Source: Paragordius varius (lineage: Eukaryota > Nematomorpha). Taken from it: 64,000 bases of DNA. The notes beneath the pieces were generated by a model, which saw only the letters and a program-made list of their open reading frames with translations, was not told the DNA's origin and did no database searches. Both the position numbers and the translations under genes were made by a program. This document shows positions 1 to 15,000 of the stretch, piece by piece; position 1 is the first letter of the stretch, and every line of letters begins with the position of its first letter. The stretch lies in the NCBI GenBank assembly GCA_964247055.1, contig OZ176055.1, positions 6,138,001-6,202,000 on the forward strand. Reading direction: 5' to 3'.

Positions 1-3000
1 GAGATTCTCCGTGGTTCGTTAAAATTGGCAAAGGATTAAAAATTGTATCAGTAGACCTGCGCATAACATATTATATTTTTCGTAAAATTTATACAATATT
101 ATATATTAATGGTTATTTAATTGATTATTGATTATGACGAATCCATAACTGCTTAAAAAACGAAGGATAATACTAGTTTATTTTATAATTTCCTAAAAAA
201 GACCAAATTCAATCAAAATATTCAAAACTTGTATCAATATACCTCTAAATTTTATTAAAACACAGAAAAGGCAAACTAGTTTAGAAATAGCATAATTTTT
301 AATGTTACTCCTATAAAATAATAACTAAAACATAAAGGGGTTATGATACGGATAGCATGTTTTCCCCAATAACGTATAAAAAATTTATTTAACTATTTTT
401 TAGGTTTGGTTTTTTTATTTATTAATTTACAAATGAGTTAAGATGAGTGAATTAAAATTTTTTAAAATAAGTTTCAATAAATTCTAGTTCAATACATTAA
501 GGCACACAACTTTAAAAAATTATATAAAGCCAGTTATGAAACTGCTTTATTTCGGTATGTATATATTGCCGTTTACCGTGTAAAAAAATTCTTAAAATTC
601 CCGAAACATTTATAAACTATCAAAAAATTATACAAATAACAACGTTTTAATTGAAAAATTATTTGCCTTTATATAAATAAAGAAAATTACAGATTAATGT
701 AAAATCCCTTTCTGCAGGCTGTAATGTGATACACCTTTTCCTCTATAGTTGTTACAGTAAGATAGGCTAAATCTCCTATAAACCATTCATAAACAATATA
801 AATATATATTAAATATAAAAGCAAAAAAAATAAAACAAATTTTATGATTTATGGGAAAAATAATTTTTATATATAAAAAAAATTAGCTAAATAATAAATA
901 TTTTGTTTAACCTCTGTACCTTTTAATTTGCGTTGTGAGGGAGGTGGGTTCCATTGATTAAAATGAACTGATCTTAAGCATGGGATATGCTGTAATTTGT
1001 ATTAAAAATTATATTAATTGTCGCAAAATATTAATAACGTGTTGAGGGTAAAGTCAAATTAAAGTTCGACGCAAATTTAAATTTTATTTTTAACATAAAT
1101 TAGGTTTTTTAATTAATTTAATAATATACAGTAGCTGTGGTAAAAAACACCAAGGTTGCATATTTCAACAAATTTTCCCTTATAAATTTAAATTTATTGG
1201 TTTTTTACTAATGGACAAACTATTTAACTAATATACGGTACTGTAATTATTTGTTTTAGCCGTGATTTTATCCGCTTAATAAATAATATAATTATTAACA
1301 TCATTGCAAAATATGCCACCATAATCTGTACAAATTATATAATTTGCAAATTTTACACAAATTCTCTTATATAACACATAAAACGATCTTTCATTCTTTG
1401 CCGTAAGAAATATATAAACCACCAAAACAACATGATAATGAATAAACCTTTTCTTTAAGATTAACCGGATGAAGTGGTAATAACCTAATCTCTTTACTGT
1501 TTTGTGGGTCGTTTTTACTAGTTTGATTGGAGGTTTTTTGAGTATTTGATAAATTATCTCCATGATGTGCAACTATTAGAATATCGGGCGAAGGTAAAAG
1601 ACTTTCCTCTGTAGTTTGGGTCGCGATAGGTGTATGCAAAAGTTTAATCATATTTTGTTTCTCCAAATGTTCTATCATTTATAAACATATATATGTAAAA
1701 AAATCTTTTTTGCTATGTATATAACAGGACTTGGAACCCGAGTCTAAATTTTGAACCGGTTCTAACACGATTTTTAAAAATTTTAACTGGTTACGGTTCT
1801 TGCACTTTACGTTTTTTTCGATTCTAAAGTTTTTATAAAATCGAATTTCCGGTTCTCATCGTGGAACAACGCCTGGTTTCAGGCCTTGGTTTATAACTAA
1901 AGAGTGCAGAATCCCTGATATCTAAATACAGCAAAAGGTTATTAATCAAACAGTCATTATCGTTGGTTTTATGGATTTAATTGGTTAATAATCATAATTA
2001 TACATTTAGAAGATTACCCATTAAAAAACCATTATAACCAATAATATGGATGTTTACTGCATTATAAAATAAATATATGTTATTGTATAGTACTGATCAA
2101 TAAAAATATATAAATTCACTATTGGTTCAAAAGTATATAATATCATTATTATTTTAAAAGTTTTAATCAAATTAAAAAATAAATTACATTAAATTAGATG
2201 GCCAATCAACCTCGCCTGTACTAAAAAGTTGTTTAATCATAAAAGTTCATTTTGCCTTATATTATTAATACTATGGAAAGCGAAAAATATGTGAGTGAAG
2301 AGCTACTATATATTAATAATAATACATTAAAACAGATCACATTAATATGTCCAAACATCACAGATTCAAAAAAATTGGCATTACATAATACAGTAAAGAC
2401 AACTATATTGTTGGCCATTTCGGTATTTTAATTGGCTAAAATGGAACACATGTCTGTTGTCATGTATGAGATTTTTGGTTTTTTTAGTTATCTGTTCCTT
2501 AAATTATGAGTACAGTGTTTAAAAAGATATGTTATTAACACTTCGATTCAAATTGGGTATCGCCCCAGACAGTTGATATTTCAAAAAATATATTGAAAGA
2601 AACGACTATCATATAAAATTGTATATATAAGCTGTAATGTCTAAATAAATTTAGTTTGGAAAAAGAAATTTCCTTTCAAATTGCTTGGACGCCATTTTTA
2701 TTTTCCAACATTTTCGCAAAAGGTGGTGTTTATTGTATTTTAAAGCTAAAATTAAAGCTATTTTTTTGTTTTTATCATATCTAACATTTATATAAAGAGA
2801 AAAAGTGGTTGTATAATTTTTAAATTTAGCTAATACACACATGTCATATTGACTAAATTTTTACCTTTGGGTTTTACCTAAAAATAATTAATATCAAGTA
2901 TTTTTAAATGATTTTTTTCTATTTCGGTTCATTAATGTTATATAAGTGCAAACCCTTATCATAGTTTCAATTCATTCCATATTTTTTGAAGTATATAATT

Positions 3001-6000
3001 TTAAACAAATCTGGGGTATCTAAGGACCCCACTTTGATACGACGTGTGTTGTATCCAAAAATTAATAGAATGTAAAATTTCAGACATACAGAATTAAATC
3101 CGTTTTTATCCATTCAAAATACAGAAATGGTCAATAGTAGCTCTCGTTATTGTATACAATACTTTTACTTTGTTATATTGGTACACATCACATCAGAGAA
3201 ATCCTAATAATCTTTTTACGTTTTGGTTATCGATAAAATGGTAATATACCATAGAAGTACTTTTGTTTTATAGTTTGGACTCAGAGAATAAATATAATTA
3301 CTCTTAATATTATAACTTATAATAATAATCGAATATAATGCTTATTACATATAAAGTCTAGTTGACTTGGGGATATTTTATAATCTCAAAGTTTTTAATT
3401 TTACAATATATAATACAATTTGTTTGCGATATAAAGTTAAATCACAAAAAAGAACATAAAATAAATTCAACTTATATATTATCATAAAACGACAAACATG
3501 AGACAAAAAACAATATCCTACCTATATTAAACGGTTGACATATTTATAATATAAACTACAAATTACTTTAATGAAAATTATTTTAAATTCATATTTTTAT
3601 TTTTGCAAAGGACAAATAAATATTGGAATCGCAAGGAAGGACAATTGGAAAATGATTTGAAAGATTAATCTATATATTTATAAAAATGGAAAATGCTGGC
3701 TTTGTGATCTGGTACAGGAAAACCGGTAGACCCAATCAAATCCAAATATCGAAAAAATATAATCATTAATAAATGTCCCGACAATAGCTTCGCCCTTTTT
3801 TTGAAATAGGCCCCCAGTTCGGGCCCACCCCGTATGAAAAACGGGTTTTTTTTGAAAACAGAAGTCCACAAAATCGTGTTTTTGAGACAATTTTCCGGAG
3901 AACGTGTTGGACCATTCAATTTCAAATATAATTTTTGTTTACTTATTTTCGATTGCGCTGAACATAGCCGAGCCACTTTTTTGATTTAGGCCCTCTTTTT
4001 ACCCGCTCCCCCCGTGAAATGCCACCTTTTTCAAAAAACAAAGTCCACAAAAATAATTTTTTAAATCGATTTTTCGCCCTAGGTATGAGACCGTAAAAAT
4101 TCAATAAAGATTCCACGTATTCCCTGTTAAAAGGCAAAAATTTTAGTCTACCGTTATTTGATGATAGCTGCTTGGTAAGGAGTTACCCGCTAAAAACTGA
4201 TTTTTCATATAACTTTGTGATCTGTTCCTGGAAAACCGGTGAAGCCATTCAAATCCAAACATCGAAAAAATTTAATCATTAATAAATGCCCCGACAATAG
4301 CTTCGCCCTTTTTTGGAATTAGGTCCCCAGTTTGGGCCCACCCCGTGTGAAAAATGGGTTAAGTCAATTTTTTGGAGAACGTGTTGGACCATTCAATTTC
4401 AAATATGATTTTTGTTTACTTATTTTCGATTGCGCCGAACATAGTCGAGTCACTTTTTTGATTTAGGCCCTATTTTTACACGCTACCCCCGTAAAATGCC
4501 ATTTTTTTCAAAAAAAACAAAGTCCACAAAAATAATTTTTTAAATCGATTTTTCGCCCTAGGTATGAGACTGTAAAAATTCGAGAAAGATTTTTCGTATT
4601 GCCTGTTAAAAGGCAAAAATTTTAGTCAAGCGTTTCTTTAATGATAGATGCTGAGTAAGGAGTATCTATCATATGTATAGCATGTTAAAAGATATATGGA
4701 TATTAATACATTATTTATCCTCATCTATATATTTATAAAAATGGAAAATGCTGGCTTTGTGATCTGGTACAGGAAAACCGGTAGACCCAATCAAATCCAA
4801 ATATCGAAAAAATATAATCATTAATAAATGTCCCGACAATAGCTTCGCCCTTTTTTTGAAATAGGCCCCCAGTTCGGGCCCACCCCGTATGAAAAACGGG
4901 TTTTTTTTGAAAACAGAAGTCCACAAAATCGTGTTTTTGAGACAATTTTCCGGAGAACGTGTTGGACCATTCAATTTCAAATATAATTTTTGTTTACTTA
5001 TTTTCGATTGCGCTGAACATAGCCGAGCCACTTTTTTGATTTAGGCCCTCTTTTTACCCGCTCCCCCCGTGAAATGCCACCTTTTTCAAAAAACAAAGTC
5101 CACAAAAATAATTTTTTAAATCGATTTTTCGCCCTAGGTATGAGACCGTAAAAATTCAATAAAGATTCCACGTATTCCCTGTTAAAAGGCAAAAATTTTA
5201 GTCTACCGTTTATTTGATGATAGCTGCTTGGTAAGGAGTTACCCGCTAAAAACTGATTTTTCATATAACTTTGTGATCTGTTCCTGGAAAACCGGTGAAG
5301 CCATTCAAATCCAAACATCGAAAAAATTTAATCATTAATAAATGCCCCGACAATAGCTTCGCCCTTTTTTGGAATTAGGTCCCCAGTTTGGGCCCACCCC
5401 GTGTGAAAAATGGGTTAAGTCAATTTTTTGGAGAACGTGTTGGACCATTCAATTTCAAATATGATTTTTGTTTACTTATTTTCGATTGCGCCGAACATAG
5501 TCGAGTCACTTTTTTGATTTAGGCCCTCTTTTTACCCGCTACCCCCGTAAAATGCCATTTTTTTCAAAAAAAAACAAAGTCCACAAAAATATTTTTTTGA
5601 TTGTATTTTTTTGTCCACGGTATGAGACTGTAAAAATTCGAGAAAGATTTTTCGTATTGCCTGTTAAAAGGCAAAAATTTTAGTCAAGCGTTTCTTTGAT
5701 GATAGATGCTGAGTAAGGAGTATCTATCATATGCATAGCATGTTAAAAGATATATGGATATTAATACATTACACTAGACAACAAATTTTAACTTTTTTTA
5801 ACAGCCATTCTTGTAAATTTAAAATTTATTTCATTAAAGTACATAATTAGTATATCTGAAAAGAAAATTGGTCTTACATGAAAGAATTTTTTTATATTAG
5901 AGTTTATCGATAATTTTTGACCCCGATTTAACATTAAACTCGAAATTTCATAAATTTAAAGTTTTAGATATGAAGCCATGTATTTTATATCATTCGAAAG

Positions 6001-9000
6001 AGCGCAAAAAACTGCATCTTTTAAATGGTAGTAAGTCAATTAAATCCATCGGATGTAAAAGTTATTTGGATTTAAATGGTCAAAATTTTCAACCCTTAAA
6101 TAAGTCAGGAATTTTCACAGACAAACTAATTTTTAAATCATTTATTTAATATTATTATTAGGGTTATATTAGTATTTAATTTAAAAAAAATGTTTGGAAA
6201 AGCTTTTGGTTTGCTTTTTAAATAAAAATTATAATTATCATAAATATTTTACCTAGTGGATACTAAAATGCATAGTTATAACTGTAAATTTATTACATAA
6301 TGGCTATAAAAGATCAAAAATACCTTAAACTTTGTTTATATTTTTAAATTTTCGAAATTATCAGCCTTGTATAGAAAATAAATTAATATTGATGAGATGG
6401 TAATTTTTAAAAAACAAAAAACTTAAAAATGGCTGTTTTGAGTGACATAAAAGCAATAAAAAATGTTTTAATCAAAAAAAACTTTCTTGTGTTATCTTTT
6501 TTGGACATTCATCTCCATCTAAACAAAGTTTGAGCTATTTTCATCTATTAGTTTTAAAAATATTATAATTAAAAAAAATGCTCCCGCTTCGCGCGTTTGT
6601 CGCTCTTTGTGTCCAATATTAACTGTCGATGTAATACATATTAGTATACATTTTATAGAGTTTTTAATACTCTTTCGAATGATATATTACAAATGGGCAT
6701 TACTTATATACTTTCAAAGAAAAACATTTTTTAGTAAAATTTTGATAAAGAGGGCGCATAATCTAAAAAATCAAATTATACAAAATTCTTCCAACGAGTT
6801 ATAATTTTTATTTCAGATTTACTGTTAAAATGATATTAAATATCAAAAAATGCAAAAAACTCGAGTGGAGAAAAAATTTGTTGTCTAGTGTTATTTATCC
6901 TCATCTATATATTTATAAAAATGGAAAATGCTGGCTTTGTGATCTGGTACAGGAAAACCGGTAGACCCAATCAAATCCAAATATCGAAAAAATATAATCA
7001 TTAATAAATGTCCCGACAATAGCTTCGCCCTTTTTTTGAAATAGGCCCCCAGTTCGGGCCCACCCCGTATGAAAAACGGGTTTTTTTTGAAAACAGAAGT
7101 CCACAAAATCGTGTTTTTGAGACAATTTTCCGGAGAACGTGTTGGACCATTCAATTTCAAATATAATTTTTGTTTACTTATTTTCGATTGCGCTGAACAT
7201 AGCCGAGCCACTTTTTTGATTTAGGCCCTCTTTTTACCCGCTCCCCCCGTGAAATGCCACCTTTTTCAAAAAACAAAGTCCACAAAAATAATTTTTTAAA
7301 TCGATTTTTCGCCCTAGGTATGAGACCGTAAAAATTCAATAAAGATTCCACGTATTCCCTGTTAAAAGGCAAAAATTTTAGTCTACCGTTTATTTGATGA
7401 TAGCTGCTTGGTAAGGAGTTACCCGCTAAAAACTGATTTTTCATATAACTTTGTGATCTGTTCCTGGAAAACCGGTGAAGCCATTCAAATCCAAACATCG
7501 AAAAAATTTAATCATTAATAAATGCCCCGACAATAGCTTCGCCCTTTTTTGGAATTAGGTCCCCAGTTTGGGCCCACCCCGTGTGAAAAATGGGTTAAGT
7601 CAATTTTTTGGAGAACGTGTTGGACCATTCAATTTCAAATATGATTTTTGTTTACTTATTTTCGATTGCGCCGAACATAGTCGAGTCACTTTTTTGATTT
7701 AGGCCCTCTTTTTACCCGCTACCCCCGTAAAATGCCATTTTTTTCAAAAAAAAACAAAGTCCACAAAAATATTTTTTTGATTGTATTTTTTTGTCCACGG
7801 TATGAGACTGTAAAAATTCGAGAAAGATTTTTCGTATTGCCTGTTAAAAGGCAAAAATTTTAGTCAAGCGTTTCTTTGATGATAGATGCTGAGTAAGGAG
7901 TATCTATCATATGCATAGCATGTTAAAAGATATATGGATATTAATACATTATTTATCCTCATCTATATATTTATAAAAATGGAAAATGCTGGCTTTGTGA
8001 TCTGGTACAGGAAAACCGGTAGACCCAATCAAATCCAAATATCGAAAAAATATAATCATTAATAAATGTCCCGACAATAGCTTCGCCCTTTTTTTGAAAT
8101 AGGCCCCCAGTTCGGGCCCACCCCGTATGAAAAACGGGTTTTTTTTGAAAACAGAAGTCCACAAAATCGTGTTTTTGAGACAATTTTCCGGAGAACGTGT
8201 TGGACCATTCAATTTCAAATATAATTTTTGTTTACTTATTTTCGATTGCGCTGAACATAGCCGAGCCACTTTTTTGATTTAGGCCCTCTTTTTACCCGCT
8301 CCCCCCGTGAAATGCCACCTTTTTCAAAAAACAAAGTCCACAAAAATAATTTTTTAAATCGATTTTTCGCCCTAGGTATGAGACCGTAAAAATTCAATAA
8401 AGATTCCACGTATTCCCTGTTAAAAGGCAAAAATTTTAGTCTACCGTTTATTTGATGATAGCTGCTTGGTAAGGAGTTACCCGCTAAAAACTGATTTTTC
8501 ATATAACTTTGTGATCTGTTCCTGGAAAACCGGTGAAGCCATTCAAATCCAAACATCGAAAAAATTTAATCATTAATAAATGCCCCGACAATAGCTTCGC
8601 CCTTTTTTGGAATTAGGTCCCCAGTTTGGGCCCACCCCGTGTGAAAAATGGGTTAAGTCAATTTTTTGGAGAACGTGTTGGACCATTCAATTTCAAATAT
8701 GATTTTTGTTTACTTATTTTCGATTGCGCCGAACATAGTCGAGTCACTTTTTTGATTTAGGCCCTATTTTTACCCGCTACCCCCGTAAAATGCCATTTTT
8801 TTCAAAAAAAACAAAGTCCACAAAAATAATTTTTTAAATCGATTTTTCGCCCTAGGTATGAGACTGTAAAAATTCGAGAAAGATTTTTCGTATTGCCTGT
8901 TAAAAGGCAAAAATTTTAGTCAAGCGTTTCTTTAATGATAGATGCTGAGTAAGGAGTATCTATCATATGTATAGCATGTTAAAAGATATATGGATATTAA

Positions 9001-12000
9001 TACATTATTTATCCTCATCTATATATTTATAAAAATGGAAAATGCTGGCTTTGTGATCTGGTACAGGAAAACCGGTAGACCCAATCAAATCCAAATATCG
9101 AAAAAATATAATCATTAATAAATGTCCCGACAATAGCTTCGCCCTTTTTTTGAAATAGGCCCCCAGTTCGGGCCCACCCCGTATGAAAAACGGGTTTTTT
9201 TTGAAAACAGAAGTCCACAAAATCGTGTTTTTGAGACAATTTTCCGGAGAACGTGTTGGACCATTCAATTTCAAATATAATTTTTGTTTACTTATTTTCG
9301 ATTGCGCTGAACATAGCCGAGCCACTTTTTTGATTTAGGCCCTCTTTTTACCCGCTCCCCCCGTGAAATGCCACCTTTTTCAAAAAACAAAGTCCACAAA
9401 AATAATTTTTTAAATCGATTTTTCGCCCTAGGTATGAGACCGTAAAAATTCAATAAAGATTCCACGTATTCCCTGTTAAAAGGCAAAAATTTTAGTCTAC
9501 CGTTTATTTGATGATAGCTGCTTGGTAAGGAGTTACCCGCTAAAAACTGATTTTTCATATAACTTTGTGATCTGTTCCTGGAAAACCGGTGAAGCCATTC
9601 AAATCCAAACATCGAAAAAATTTAATCATTAATAAATGCCCCGACAATAGCTTCGCCCTTTTTTGGAATTAGGTCCCCAGTTTGGGCCCACCCCGTGTGA
9701 AAAATGGGTTAAGTCAATTTTTTGGAGAACGTGTTGGACCATTCAATTTCAAATATGATTTTTGTTTACTTATTTTCGATTGCGCCGAACATAGTCGAGT
9801 CACTTTTTTGATTTAGGCCCTATTTTTACCCGCTACCCCCGTAAAATGCCATTTTTTTCAAAAAAAACAAAGTCCACAAAAATAATTTTTTAAATCGATT
9901 TTTCGCCCTAGGTATGAGACTGTAAAAATTCGAGAAAGATTTTTCGTATTGCCTGTTAAAAGGCAAAAATTTTAGTCAAGCGTTTCTTTAATGATAGATG
10001 CTGAGTAAGGAGTATCTATCATATGTATAGCATGTTAAAAGATATATGGATATTAATACATTATTTATCCTCATCTATATATTTATAAAAATGGAAAATG
10101 CTGGCTTTGTGATCTGGTACAGGAAAACCGGTAGACCCAATCAAATCCAAATATCGAAAAAATATAATCATTAATAAATGTCCCGACAATAGCTTCGCCC
10201 TTTTTTTGAAATAGGCCCCCAGTTCGGGCCCACCCCGTATGAAAAACGGGTTTTTTTTGAAAACAGAAGTCCACAAAATCGTGTTTTTGAGACAATTTTC
10301 CGGAGAACGTGTTGGACCATTCAATTTCAAATATAATTTTTGTTTACTTATTTTCGATTGCGCTGAACATAGCCGAGCCACTTTTTTGATTTAGGCCCTC
10401 TTTTTACCCGCTCCCCCCGTGAAATGCCACCTTTTTCAAAAAACAAAGTCCACAAAAATAATTTTTTAAATCGATTTTTCGCCCTAGGTATGAGACCGTA
10501 AAAATTCAATAAAGATTCCACGTATTCCCTGTTAAAAGGCAAAAATTTTAGTCTACCGTTTATTTGATGATAGCTGCTTGGTAAGGAGTTACCCGCTAAA
10601 AACTGATTTTTCATATAACTTTGTGATCTGTTCCTGGAAAACCGGTGAAGCCATTCAAATCCAAACATCGAAAAAATTTAATCATTAATAAATGCCCCGA
10701 CAATAGCTTCGCCCTTTTTTGGAATTAGGTCCCCAGTTTGGGCCCACCCCGTGTGAAAAATGGGTTAAGTCAATTTTTTGGAGAACGTGTTGGACCATTC
10801 AATTTCAAATATGATTTTTGTTTACTTATTTTCGATTGCGCCGAACATAGTCGAGTCACTTTTTTGATTTAGGCCCTATTTTTACCCGCTACCCCCGTAA
10901 AATGCCATTTTTTTCAAAAAAAACAAAGTCCACAAAAATAATTTTTTAAATCGATTTTTCGCCCTAGGTATGAGACTGTAAAAATTCGAGAAAGATTTTT
11001 CGTATTGCCTGTTAAAAGGCAAAAATTTTAGTCAAGCGTTTCTTTAATGATAGATGCTGAGTAAGGAGTATCTATCATATGTATAGCATGTTAAAAGATA
11101 TATGGATATTAATACATTATTTATCCTCATCTATATATTTATAAAAATGGAAAATGCTGGCTTTGTGATCTGGTACAGGAAAACCGGTAGACCCAATCAA
11201 ATCCAAATATCGAAAAAATATAATCATTAATAAATGTCCCGACAATAGCTTCGCCCTTTTTTTGAAATAGGCCCCCAGTTCGGGCCCACCCCGTATGAAA
11301 AACGGGTTTTTTTTGAAAACAGAAGTCCACAAAATCGTGTTTTTGAGACAATTTTCCGGAGAACGTGTTGGACCATTCAATTTCAAATATAATTTTTGTT
11401 TACTTATTTTCGATTGCGCTGAACATAGCCGAGCCACTTTTTTGATTTAGGCCCTCTTTTTACCCGCTCCCCCCGTGAAATGCCACCTTTTTCAAAAAAC
11501 AAAGTCCACAAAAATAATTTTTTAAATCGATTTTTCGCCCTAGGTATGAGACCGTAAAAATTCAATATGGATTCCACGTATTCCCTGTTAAAAAGCAAAA
11601 ATTTTAGTCCACCGTTTATTTGATGATAGCTGCTGGGTAAGGAGCTACCCGCTAAAAACTGATTTTTCATATAACTTTGTGATCTGTTTCCGGAAAACCG
11701 GTGAAGCCATTCAAATCCAAATATCGAAAAAATATAATCATTAATGAATGCCCCGACAATAGCTTCGCCCTTTTTTGGAATTAGGTCCCCAGTTTGGGCC
11801 CACCCCGTGTGAAAAATGGGTTAAGTCAATTTTTTGGAGAACGTGTTGGACCATTCAATTTCAAATATGATTTTTGTTTACTTATTTTCGATTGCGCCGA
11901 ACATAGTCGAGTCACTTTTTTGATTTAGGCCCTATTTTTACCCGCTACCCCCGTAAAATGCCATTTTTTTCAAAAAAAACAAAGTCCACAAAAATAATTT

Positions 12001-15000
12001 TTTAAATCGATTTTTCGCCCTAGGTATGAGACTGTAAAAATTCGAGAAAGATTTTTCGTATTGCCTGTTAAAAGGCAAAAATTTTAGTCAAGCGTTTCTT
12101 TAATGATAGATGCTGAGTAAGGAGTATCTATCATATGTATAGCATGTTAAAAGATATATGGATATTAATACATTATTTATCCTCATCTATATATTTATAA
12201 AAATGGAAAATGCTGGCTTTGTGATCTGGTACAGGAAAACCGGTAGACCCAATCAAATCCAAATATCGAAAAAATATAATCATTAATAAATGTCCCGACA
12301 ATAGCTTCGCCCTTTTTTTGAAATAGGCCCCCAGTTCGGGCCCACCCCGTATGAAAAACGGGTTTTTTTTGAAAACAGAAGTCCACAAAATCGTGTTTTT
12401 GAGACAATTTTCCGGAGAACGTGTTGGACCATTCAATTTCAAATATAATTTTTGTTTACTTATTTTCGATTGCGCTGAACATAGCCGAGCCACTTTTTTG
12501 ATTTAGGCCCTCTTTTTACCCGCTCCCCCCGTGAAATGCCACCTTTTTCAAAAAACAAAGTCCACAAAAATAATTTTTTAAATCGATTTTTCGCCCTAGG
12601 TATGAGACCGTAAAAATTCAATAAAGATTCCACGTATTCCCTGTTAAAAGGCAAAAATTTTAGTCTACCGTTTATTTGATGATAGCTGCTTGGTAAGGAG
12701 TTACCCGCTAAAAACTGATTTTTCATATAACTTTGTGATCTGTTCCTGGAAAACCGGTGAAGCCATTCAAATCCAAACATCGAAAAAATTTAATCATTAA
12801 TAAATGCCCCGACAATAGCTTCGCCCTTTTTTGGAATTAGGTCCCCAGTTTGGGCCCACCCCGTGTGAAAAATGGGTTAAGTCAATTTTTTGGAGAACGT
12901 GTTGGACCATTCAATTTCAAATATGATTTTTGTTTACTTATTTTCGATTGCGCCGAACATAGTCGAGTCACTTTTTTGATTTAGGCCCTATTTTTACCCG
13001 CTACCCCCGTAAAATGCCATTTTTTTCAAAAAAAACAAAGTCCACAAAAATAATTTTTTAAATCGATTTTTCGCCCTAGGTATGAGACTGTAAAAATTCG
13101 AGAAAGATTTTTCGTATTGCCTGTTAAAAGGCAAAAATTTTAGTCAAGCGTTTCTTTAATGATAGATGCTGAGTAAGGAGTATCTATCATATGTATAGCA
13201 TGTTAAAAGATATATGGATATTAATACATTATTTATCCTCATCTATATATTTATAAAAATGGAAAATGCTGGCTTTGTGATCTGGTACAGGAAAACCGGT
13301 AGACCCAATCAAATCCAAATATCGAAAAAATATAATCATTAATAAATGTCCCGACAATAGCTTCGCCCTTTTTTTGAAATAGGCCCCCAGTTCGGGCCCA
13401 CCCCGTATGAAAAACGGGTTTTTTTTGAAAACAGAAGTCCACAAAATCGTGTTTTTGAGACAATTTTCCGGAGAACGTGTTGGACCATTCAATTTCAAAT
13501 ATAATTTTTGTTTACTTATTTTCGATTGCGCTGAACATAGCCGAGCCACTTTTTTGATTTAGGCCCTCTTTTTACCCGCTCCCCCCGTGAAATGCCACCT
13601 TTTTCAAAAAACAAAGTCCACAAAAATAATTTTTTAAATCGATTTTTCGCCCTAGGTATGAGACCGTAAAAATTCAATATGGATTCCACGTATTCCCTGT
13701 TAAAAAGCAAAAATTTTAGTCCACCGTTTATTTGATGATAGCTGCTGGGTAAGGAGCTACCCGCTAAAAACTGATTTTTCATATAACTTTGTGATCTGTT
13801 TCCGGAAAACCGGTGAAGCCATTCAAATCCAAATATCGAAAAAATATAATCATTAATGAATGCCCCGACAATAGCTTCGCCCTTTTTTGGAATTAGGTCC
13901 CCAGTTTGGGCCCACCCCGTGTGAAAAATGGGTTAAGTCAATTTTTTGGAGAACGTGTTGGACCATTCAATTTCAAATATGATTTTTGTTTACTTATTTT
14001 CGATTGCGCCGAACATAGTCGAGTCACTTTTTTGATTTAGGCCCTCTTTTTACCCGCTACCCCCGTAAAATGCCATTTTTTTCAAAAAAAACAAAGTCCA
14101 CAAAAATAATTTTTTAAATCGATTTTTCGCCCTAGGTATGAGACTGTAAAAATTCGAGAAAGATTTTTCGTATTGCCTGTTAAAAGGCAAAAATTTTAGT
14201 CAAGCGTTTCTTTAATGATAGATGCTGAGTAAGGAGTATCTATCATATGCATAGCATGTTAAAAGATATATGGATATTAATACATTTTTTATCCTCATCT
14301 ATATATTTATAAAAATGGAAAATGCTGGCTTTGTGATCTGGTACAGGAAAAAGGTTATACCCATTCAAATCCAAACTTCGAACCCCCCCCCCCCCCCCCA
14401 GAAGTCCGAAGGACTTCCTCGGGCTGCGTAGCAGCACGAGATTCACGCTAGTATATTATATATGTGAACTCAACTCTTCTAATTCTTCGTTATCTTATCT
14501 AATTCTAGCTGTTTGTTGTTAAAATAAAAAAATATTTTTGAGAATTATGTTGGCATAAACTACGTAAAAAGATTTAAATATATAAGTTAAAATGAAAAAA
14601 ATGGTAATGTGGAAAGTGATACATATTTATTAAAATATTATCATTAATTAAAATGATGAAAACATCCTCAACAATAATTTACGGAATATGCGAAATTTCA
14701 TCGATTAGTACATAATTTTTTTCTTATATTTCGCTTCAATTCATTGGAAAAAATAATTTTTAGATTTTTTGCAAAAAATATTCATATTTTATTGGTTATC
14801 TGTATGTATATTCATCCATTTTTTAAAAGATATATGAATGATAAATGATATTTGATTTATAGGCCGCATTTTCTCTAATAAAATAATACAATTTTTTAGG
14901 AAAAAAATATTTTATACAAACCACCACACCACGCATTCTTTTTCAAAAATATATATTTAAAAATAAATTTTTGATAAAAATTCAGATATAAATAAATTTT

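Noticed and set aside
3665-13782. Repeated 106-, 88- and 70-codon minus-strand frames, one set per satellite unit
   Set aside because: They recur only because the unit recurs, they overlap each other in two frames, have no similarity to known proteins, and the same segments are intronic to CLUH.
3669-14382. CRISPR or bacterial repeat array
   Set aside because: Units are over 1 kb, without short spacers, in a eukaryotic intron.
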